From positions 182,796 to 210,562 of the forward strand of contig QKYT01000016.1 in NCBI GenBank assembly GCA_003550305.1: a stretch of DNA of 27,767 nt, given 5' to 3'. This DNA is from Glomus cerebriforme. Lineage: Eukaryota; Glomeromycota; Glomeromycetes; Glomerales; Glomeraceae. A program made the position numbers and the translations under genes. Below are positions 21,308 to 27,767 of the stretch, in pieces (within the stretch, counting starts at the first letter, position 1; the number at the start of each line of letters is the position of its first letter). The notes below the pieces were generated by a model. It saw only the letters and a program-made list of their open reading frames with translations, ran no database searches and had not been told where the DNA came from.

Positions 21308-22724
21308 ATATTACAATATTCTGTTATATTAGGATGAATTTTAGCTGTCCTGAAGTTTTGGCGATTATATCTAAAAAGACATTTAAGATGGATAGTTAAC
21401 AAGTTATATTAATCTTATTCGTTGAACACTGCTATGAACACATGAATATTTATAATGATTTTTTTTAGTAGATTTAATTCAAGAATATTATTTACTGTTA
21501 AAAAAAATTGTTTACAGCCTTATATATAAGATGTTTTCTATTGAAATAGTAATAAATATAAAAATTTGTAAATAATACTTTTTTTTTTAAAAAAAAAAAA
21601 AGAAAAGAAAAAATAATTTATACCTTTATTATTTAAACCAATCACTGCCCTGGATAAATTTATAGTATACAAATGTATATATAATTTTAGACAATGATTT
21701 TATTAACATGTTGGACAAGTTTTGGACATTGGAATATTTAATGTTTAATTTGATATTTCCATAACTAATGATTCACGTTTAATCTAGGGATGGGAGCGAC
21801 TCGGAACGGATCTGACTCCGAGTCGATTCGCTCTGATCGGCGGTTCCGGTTGGTTCTGTGTATTTTTGATAATCAGTCCCGAACAGTTCTGATAAAATCA
21901 GGAAAAGGTTGTATATATATCGGTTCCAAATCGATCCCATCCCTAATTATATAGCTTAGAACTAACTTAATAAAATAAATTGAATGGTAATTATTTTGAT
22001 TAAAATATAATACACCTAAATTTTAAGTATTTTACTAATAAATTTGAACAAATTCTTGATAGGACATATTCTATACACTGCAAATAGTTGGTGATTAATA
22101 ATTATCTCTTCTCTTTCTTTTATGATAAATGACGTTTTCATATGCTCCAAAATTGGAAATTTTCACACGTTACATATTTGATATTTGTTCAGTAGTCAAC
22201 TAGTTACATTCCTCATTATATTTCTAGATTTTCAAAATGAGACTTAGCTTCTGTAAAAACAATCATTAAATCAAAGCCATTTATATTACCAAAGCATACT
22301 AAAAGGGTGAAATAAAATAACAGAAAGATGAGAAAACTCATGTATCAATAATTAATCCAGAAAAGTTGAATATTCTTTCTAAGATAAAATCAAGATAAAA
22401 GATTCATTTACTTTATTTGGATTTTTATTGTATTAATGGTGAGAATGAGAGTCTGAATACTCATCAATGACATCATCTCCAGTTCTCCACTCCGCATGCA
22501 GAAAATTGGATATAAAGATTCATTTATTTATTTACAAAATAAAGTTATCATATAGTATATATATTTTTATTAAATAAATTAGTTTTAATTTCTATTATTT
22601 TATCTATAAAAATTTACAACTGATTTCATAACAGAATTTTTTTTAATTTCCTTTATTAAATAAGTTATTTTAAAAAAAATGCCACCGTGAGAACTATATA
22701 AAACACCAAACTTCATTATATTAA
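21308..22724. other. Convergent intergenic region with a MITE
   Basis: This 1.4-kb stretch lies between the ends of the CWF19-like and PRM1-like genes. It holds a candidate AATAAA at 21551-21556, a MITE at 21785-21945 and, on the minus strand at 22433-22510, a short frame that ends in TAA and reads FLHAEWRTGDDVIDE, then YSDSHSHH. The last looks like a C-terminal coding tail but no splice link or family could be found for it. Confidence 0.4.
21785..21945. mobile_element. Short inverted-repeat element (MITE), 161 bp
   Basis: Left end tagggatggga and right end tcccatcccta are perfect inverted repeats of 11 bp. The interior is far richer in G+C than its surroundings (ggagcgactcggaacgg, cggcggttccggttgg) and includes further inverted pieces (cggaac/gttccg, gactccgagtc). 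The TAGGGATGGG end is like that of hAT-type MITEs. No clear 8-bp target duplication is visible at the present boundaries, so the class is uncertain. Confidence 0.65.
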
Positions 22725-25205
22725 TTAATAATTTTCATAATTTTCAGATTCAAAAGGATTTTTATTTCTGATGTCGTGTCTTTTAAGTGGTAATGGTTTA
22801 GGAGGTTTAGGAGGTAATGTTGGTGGAAGACGATATTGTCTATCAGCGAAAGGATCATTATACGTATCACTGTGATAATCATCTGCGTCATTATCATTTG
22901 GTTGAGGTGAATCATAATTTCTTGGAAAAGTGGGATTAATCATATTTCTTTGAGAAGAACGATTATTTTTTTGAGCTTTCATCTTAGAACGAAAAGTATC
23001 AAATTTATTCTTATCTTCATCTTTAATACTTTTAACATACTGAGACAAATCAGTCTGTTGAGCTGAAAGTTGGGCAGGAGCGGAAGATGAATTCGAATTA
23101 CGTGCGATAGCATCATTTTGAATCAATTTGTTTTTTCTCCTTCTTTGATATACAAACCATAATACACGAATTAATCCCATCAATATTACAATAAACCAAA
23201 TAGATATTAATACCCAAAATAATGGTAACTCGGCACGTAAATTCTTTTCATATGTGTCAAATATTTTACCAATTTCACCACCAATTTCACCATTATCAGT
23301 TCCATTATCAGTAGGAGGAGAACCAACGAGTCTACCTGTGGCTTGACCAACAACTTCATTCATACTATTTTGATTAATTAATAAAATGGTATCATTCACA
23401 CGAGGTAACCCAATGAAAGCATTTTCCTTAATAAAAGTCAAAGCAGTTTGAATTCCTTCAATTTTCACTAGAATTAAACAATTAACTAATTCTTGCACAA
23501 CGGTTAACAATATTGGTACGTCTTTAAAAGTATTTTGAATGAATGTTGTAATTTCATCTACAGCAGTATTTAAAGTATTGTTTAATGTGGTGGTTGTAGT
23601 ATTAACCCATGAAAATAGATCTTGATTTAATTGATTTTCTAATGAACTGATTACGTTATTACTATCAGATGCAAATTGAGTTGATGTTGAAGATAATTGA
23701 GAATTGACTAAATTTTCAACAGAATTACCAAAATTATTAATGGTATCGATGATCGGTTGTTTATAATTATGTTTAACTACATTAAGAACAGCGATTTGTA
23801 AATAAATTCCTAATACTCCGGTTATTCCAATAATTAAACAGATTAATGCGGGTTTATGAAGAATATAATCCCAAAACCATCTAAATAGATTTCTATTATC
23901 CTGATTCTTAAAGAATTTAGAACCTTTTATAATCCATCTTGATATCAAGGGATGTTCCGCTATTTTAATTACTTCAATAACTGATTCTTTATCTTCTCTT
24001 ATCGTAATTAATTGAATTGTTTTCGTTGTTCGATTGATATGTATTTTATATCTTTTATGAGAAAACCAAATTACTAACGCGTTAGCTGCAATCATTAATA
24101 ATACCACAATAAAGATAATTCCAAGACCAATATATGCCGCTTTAACAAGATCACGTGCAATGTTATCAAGAATACTAAGGTCTAAATTCTTGGCACAAAA
24201 ACTAATTTGATTTTTTGGTGGTACTGGTAAAACATTTTCATCAAAAGTTACATTTGACATGATATTCTTAACAAATCCTCTTAATTCCTCAAATGGTATT
24301 GTAGCTAAACCTGAAATTTTGCTTTCAATTTCATCCATTGAAGGAATGCTTCCATTTAATGCGTCAAGTCCGCTAACAATATTTGTTGTTGGTAATTGAA
24401 AATTACTTAAAGGATCTGTTGATAAAGTAAATGATGGTATATCTACTTTTCCTCCGCTAAGTACGTTACCTATTCCCTCAATAGATTTACGTACTCCATC
24501 AAGTGATGAATTAATTCCTGATATTTGTGAATCTAGTTGACTTTTAATTCCAATAAGCTGACTTTTTGTAAAATCTCCTAATACTCTAACAGATTCTGAT
24601 AAAACTCCAATTGATCCTCTTACCGCAAACTCTAAAAGACATCGATATGTTCTATTAAATATGTGTATTAACCAAACTATAATTCCTTCCATTGCAAAGA
24701 TTAATAGATCTATTATTCTTGCAACTCCTTTAATTGTAAGGTTAACACTATCAACAGTTGCTCTATTAAATCCACCTGCCATAAAATGTGGTAAAGAAGT
24801 TACAGTTGAAGTTGCAAGTTCAAGCGCATCACATGATCGATTTGCTTTTTCTTTAACCTGATCAACTATTGGTTCAATTGATTTCATAGCGATAAATAAT
24901 CGTAATATTATAAATATTAATGCTACTACGGTGTAATTTACCCACGCTAAAGAAAGTTTACTTCTTAATCCAATATATGGTTTGATATCACTAGGTGGTG
25001 GTGATGGAAGATCTGTTCCTATTGTGTCCTTCTCGGAATAAAAATTTTCATTTCCTATTCCTCGAGGAGATCTTTGCCTAAATCCTTCCAATCCTTCCTC
25101 TGATCGTAAACTTGGTGATTTTGGTAATGAATATCCAGTTGTTGTCGCACCAGGCGATGATTTATTATTATTGAGCGGTGGTGGTGTTATAGTTCTAGGT
25201 GGCAT
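22725..25205 (-). CDS. PRM1: PRM1-like plasma membrane fusion protein, intronless, 826 residues
   Basis: PRM1 is a multispanning membrane protein that helps the two plasma membranes merge when mating cells, or fusing hyphae, meet. One uninterrupted frame from ATG at 25205. The N-terminal 70 residues are Pro/Ser-rich and cytoplasmic-like. The family motif PYIGLRSKLSLAWVNYT precedes hydrophobic span 1 (about 89-107). Other spans lie at about 160-195, 355-381, 450-475 and 660-687. Two extracellular-type loops (about 205-350, 480-660) contain many N-x-S/T sites and helical, coiled-coil-like runs. Cys125 (ANRSCDALEL) and Cys576 (QELVNCLILV) sit where yeast Prm1 has its two dimer-linking cysteines (position judged by context). 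The C-terminal tail ends in a proline-rich PPTLPPKPPKPLPLKRH block. It is longer than the roughly 660-residue yeast protein. It is the only intronless recognised gene here. Two pheromone-element-like sites lie upstream. Confidence 0.92.
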   Translation of the reverse strand: MPPRTITPPPLNNNKSSPGATTTGYSLPKSPSLRSEEGLEGFRQRSPRGIGNENFYSEKDTIGTDLPSPPPSDIKPYIGLRSKLSLAWVNYTVVALIFIILRLFIAMKSIEPIVDQVKEKANRSCDALELATSTVTSLPHFMAGGFNRATVDSVNLTIKGVARIIDLLIFAMEGIIVWLIHIFNRTYRCLLEFAVRGSIGVLSESVRVLGDFTKSQLIGIKSQLDSQISGINSSLDGVRKSIEGIGNVLSGGKVDIPSFTLSTDPLSNFQLPTTNIVSGLDALNGSIPSMDEIESKISGLATIPFEELRGFVKNIMSNVTFDENVLPVPPKNQISFCAKNLDLSILDNIARDLVKAAYIGLGIIFIVVLLMIAANALVIWFSHKRYKIHINRTTKTIQLITIREDKESVIEVIKIAEHPLISRWIIKGSKFFKNQDNRNLFRWFWDYILHKPALICLIIGITGVLGIYLQIAVLNVVKHNYKQPIIDTINNFGNSVENLVNSQLSSTSTQFASDSNNVISSLENQLNQDLFSWVNTTTTTLNNTLNTAVDEITTFIQNTFKDVPILLTVVQELVNCLILVKIEGIQTALTFIKENAFIGLPRVNDTILLINQNSMNEVVGQATGRLVGSPPTDNGTDNGEIGGEIGKIFDTYEKNLRAELPLFWVLISIWFIVILMGLIRVLWFVYQRRRKNKLIQNDAIARNSNSSSAPAQLSAQQTDLSQYVKSIKDEDKNKFDTFRSKMKAQKNNRSSQRNMINPTFPRNYDSPQPNDNDADDYHSDTYNDPFADRQYRLPPTLPPKPPKPLPLKRHDIRNKNPFESENYENY

Positions 25206-25414
25206 TTTAATTATATATATTTAAAGGAATTTTTTTTTTTAATGAAAAAACCGAAATAAAAAATATGTGGCCCGCCTAAAGAAAAAAAAATTATAATTCA
25301 ATCATATTTATATATAATATTTATTTTAATACCATATTAAGACAATAATACTATGGTTAAAAAAATCAAAGGGAAAGAATACAATTCATAAAGCATGATG
25401 TATTCATCCTTCCA

Positions 25415-25430
25415 TGTTTCAATTGTTTCA
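25415..25430 (-). promoter_or_regulatory. Tandem pheromone response elements upstream of PRM1-like gene
   Basis: Read towards the gene (minus strand) the sequence is TGAAACAATTGAAACA, two direct copies of TGAAACA nine bases apart. TGAAACA is the Ste12 binding site (pheromone response element) of yeasts, and yeast PRM1 is pheromone-induced. The pair lies 210-225 bp upstream of the ATG. Single copies of this heptamer also occur by chance elsewhere in the window, for example at 25860, so function is inference. Confidence 0.5.
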
Positions 25431-26499
25431 TATTGTAAGACAAGATGCAGATCTATTTGTGTTCCAAATATCGTTAATCATTTTGTTCCTTCTAAAAGTT
25501 TAGTTAAAAAATTTTAAATTCGGTCTAATATTTTTGAATTTTTTTTCTCAATTGAATCGTTCATTATTTGAAATGAAAATTAAAAATATAATAATGATAA
25601 TAAAATATGCACTTTTATGTATGTATAGTATTAATAATCCAAAATATAATCAAAAAAATCGTAAAAGTCGCCAAAAATCCGAAATGATAGTAGATCAATA
25701 TAAATTTAATAAACTCAACAATTTAATAAGCAGATATTATTTACCAATAATAAACTTTTATTATGTAATAAATGCGATGAAACTGATTAAGAAGACTCCG
25801 GAAGAGACCGTTTCGTTCAAACATTGTTCCATGAAATTGATTGACATATCGTTTTATACTGAAACACTTACAAAAAAAAAATATACAAAAATATACATAA
25901 TTTAATGAACCACTTTTAGTAATATTTAGTGTTTTCAAAAAAATTTCAGCCAAATTTCAATAAGTTTTAACAAGATTTTACCAGCATTAATAAAGAATTT
26001 ATTTGTATTAGATTTAATTAGAAAATTGTAAAAATTTAATTATATAGTTGGAACGTTTCTTAAAATAGATTTAAAAAATATATATATAACTCGTTTCTAT
26101 AAACTGAATTCTTTTGCTACTGAATCATTTTATCATCCAAGTAATTTTGGTAGATGAACATTTTCAATGGTTGGGAATTCTTACTTGGAACTTTTAAATT
26201 GTATTTTTCTTTAATGACAAAAAAAAAATTTGAATAAATTAACTCATTTTATCCAACTTTTCATCATCTGATAATTTACACCAAAATAAACTAGTTGATT
26301 GGAGATTAGATTAATTTAGATGGAAAGTTCCAAATGAATTAATGAATGTGAATAAGATTCTATTTTCTTTTATTAATATAGTTAATGTTTTTTAAATAAT
26401 AGAATTTTCTGAAATATTCGTGATAATTCGAAGCATTTCAATCCGTAAATCCTTAAATTCTATAATTGAATATTTTATGACACAGCACAAATTAAACGT

Positions 26500-26628
26500 C
26501 AACTCTATAAATGCACCCCCTTGAATAATAATAATCTGCGCATCAGCACGGCGCGGTACATTTATAGTGAACTAAAATGTTGCATTTAAGGGGGTGTACA
26601 TAGTGCGTCATCTATTTATGGAGATTTG
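26500..26628. repeat. Imperfect inverted repeat with GC-rich centre
   Basis: The left arm contains gcacccccttgaa (26513-26525) and the right arm ttaagggggtgt (26586-26597), which pair with one or two mismatches. Outside them ctctataaatg and catctatttatggag also pair loosely. The centre (26536-26558) has gcgcatcagcacggcgcgg. It may be a small degenerate MITE; no clear target duplication is visible. Confidence 0.4.
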
Positions 26629-27336
26629 CCGGCTGTTTGATAATAAATCATAGTTATTGGATAGAGCAATAATTTTAATGTTGTCAAAGAATTTTACTTC
26701 TTTCGATAGATTTGTTCGTTTTCCTTATAAAATAAATTCAGATTAAAACATTAAATCATTATTTGAAAGAGAATTAATACCATTATTTATCATTATTTTA
26801 ATTAATATTTTTTTGAGAATTAACTTTGGATACATGTCGGTTTGTAAGGATAATAAATGAAAAATCTTAAAAGGAATCTTTTTGTATAATCGAAGAATTT
26901 AATAAAATAATTTGTAATACAACTTTTAATGTACGAATCGATTTAAAGTATGTAACGTTTATTACATTTGTTACATTTAAACTATTTTAAAACCTAATTA
27001 AGATAAATATCGGAAGTAATAGCATTGAATTGATATTAAACACTAACAGCTAATCTTTGTTTATATGAGCTAGTAGAACAAAATTATTATATTTTAAAAA
27101 CGGAATATTTATACTAAAAATTCCGAGATTTTCTGGCAGTATGAAAAATTAATATATTACGGGTAGGTGACATATAAACTACACAAGATTTTCATTCCAC
27201 GTGGCTTTTGGCTGGCATTACGGAATTAAGAAATTAACCGTGTGTACCAAATCCCGGACGGCACAAAAATGAACAGAGAGTAAGGGGTCAATTTATACTG
27301 AAGTAATACAATTAATTTAATTAAATAAACAAAAGT

Positions 27337-27738
27337 TTAATTAAGCTCCATGCCTAATCTTTCTCTTAATATTATATTATCAAGTTCATAAACATGTTCA
27401 ACAGGAGTCCTAACTTCATCCATCTTATTTAATTTAATTAATTCATATTGTTCACTAACAAATTCTGTTATATCTTCAATATTAATTATCCATTCATCGG
27501 AATATTTCTTTAACATATCACCTTTCATACCAAGTTGTATGGCTCTTCTTTGCATTTTTCCTCCAAGTAAATCATGATCAGGATCCCACTGTAATCTTAC
27601 TTGTGATGAATTCAATTGTTTTTTCCATTCTTCTTGTGAAGATGAAGAAGAGGAGTTAATAGCACTATTAACACTTGTAAATACTGCTTTTGATAAAATT
27701 TCTTCGAATCCTTGTCTTGATAATTTTATTGCTAAAAT
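27337..27738 (-). CDS. DUF4291-family protein, 3' exon only
   Basis: The final exon of a minus-strand gene: after an acceptor (tttttttag, ending at 27739) 133 codons run to the stop at 27337-27339. The 5' exons lie beyond the right edge of the window. The exon starts AIKLSRQGFEEILSKA, then has a Ser-rich spacer (SSSSSSQEEWKKQL), then VRLQWDPDHDLLGGKMQRR, AIQLGMKG and EWIINIEDITEFV. The V-R-x-QWDP-(D/E), R-(A/S)-IQ-(L/I)-G and EWI-x-x-I-x-DIT motifs are the C-terminal half of DUF4291, a family of unknown function known in bacteria and fungi. The missing 5' exons should hold the N-terminal half with its Y-Q-A-Y and W-(I/M)-K-P-S-F-type motifs. The assignment is from motif memory. Confidence 0.82.
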   Translation of the reverse strand: MLAIKLSRQGFEEILSKAVFTSVNSAINSSSSSSQEEWKKQLNSSQVRLQWDPDHDLLGGKMQRRAIQLGMKGDMLKKYSDEWIINIEDITEFVSEQYELIKLNKMDEVRTPVEHVYELDNIILRERLGMELN

Positions 27739-27767
27739 CTAAAAAAAAGATAGTAAAAAAAAAAAAA

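Larger units (their letters stand above)
25206..27336. other. Long intergenic region upstream of the PRM1-like gene
   Basis: No supported gene is seen in 2.1 kb. It holds the tandem TGTTTCA pair (25415-25430), an inverted-repeat patch with a GC-rich centre (26500-26628), and a CACGTG hexamer at 27198-27203. A plus-strand frame at 25534-25905 is Ile/Lys/Asn-rich without any motif and is not accepted as a gene. Confidence 0.45.

Noticed and set aside
22721..22915. 64-codon minus-strand frame overlapping the PRM1-like 3' end
   Set aside because: Out-of-frame shadow of the PRM1-like tail, rich in Ile and Met.
24661..24861. 66-codon plus-strand frame
   Set aside because: Antisense shadow inside the PRM1-like gene.
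25534..25905. 123-codon plus-strand frame
   Set aside because: Composition is Ile, Lys, Asn and Tyr as expected from A/T-rich non-coding DNA; no motif, and an overlapping minus-strand frame looks equally good.
27198..27203. CACGTG E-box
   Set aside because: A single hexamer far from a gene start; no basis for a regulatory claim.
1..27767. tRNA or rRNA genes, CRISPR array
   Set aside because: No cloverleaf-like segment with A and B boxes, no rRNA-like sequence and no regularly spaced repeats were seen on reading both strands.

Overview
The window looks like nuclear DNA of an arbuscular-mycorrhizal fungus, most probably Rhizophagus irregularis or a close relative (Glomeromycotina). The reasons are the very high A+T content with long A/T runs, protein genes cut by many short introns (mostly 60-130 bp, GT-AG), remnants of Crinkler-type (CRN) headers and of F-box/leucine-rich-repeat genes, and several small DNA transposons. 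The species name is inference from these traits. All gene calls come from reading the sequence; no database search was run.

The left quarter (about 1-6700) is a gene graveyard. It holds a broken F-box/LRR gene (554-1403), a broken reading frame with about 40-residue internal repeats on the minus strand (1787-2225), two decayed CRN N-terminal headers (2866-3215 and 4189-4421), a short poly-A-tailed retroposed element with an exact 11-bp target-site duplication (3224-3520), a 408-bp mariner-type MITE with TA duplication (3546-3953), and an internally deleted Tc1/mariner copy with transposase remains (4948-5905) that carries a cluster of N bases. An intact single-exon ORF of unknown function follows on the minus strand (7082-7861).

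The middle is ordinary housekeeping sequence. A 23-exon plus-strand gene (8847-15285) encodes UDP-glucose:glycoprotein glucosyltransferase, the ER folding sensor, with signal peptide, GT24 catalytic domain and a C-terminal HEEL retention-like signal. Tail-to-tail with it, a 7-exon minus-strand gene (15489-18462) encodes an 840-residue protein with an N-terminal IMD/I-BAR-like membrane-bending domain and a long disordered tail. It shares a 452-bp upstream region with a divergent 9-exon gene (18915-21307) for a CWF19-like spliceosome factor; that gene itself appears to need a 13-nt microexon and a GC-AG intron.

On the right, an intronless minus-strand gene (22725-25205) encodes a PRM1-type plasma-membrane fusion protein, known in yeasts and filamentous fungi for cell fusion during mating. 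About 210 bp upstream of its start are two tandem copies of the Ste12-type pheromone response element. The last gene (27337 to beyond the window) is the 3' exon of a DUF4291-family protein. A 161-bp inverted-repeat MITE (21785-21945) lies between the CWF19 and PRM1 genes, and a weaker inverted repeat lies in the otherwise empty 25.2-27.3 kb stretch.

The genes do not form a pathway. The most interesting items are the PRM1 gene with its pheromone-element pair in a lineage long described as asexual, the two CRN header relics flanking transposon insertions, and the unusual splice features of the CWF19 gene.
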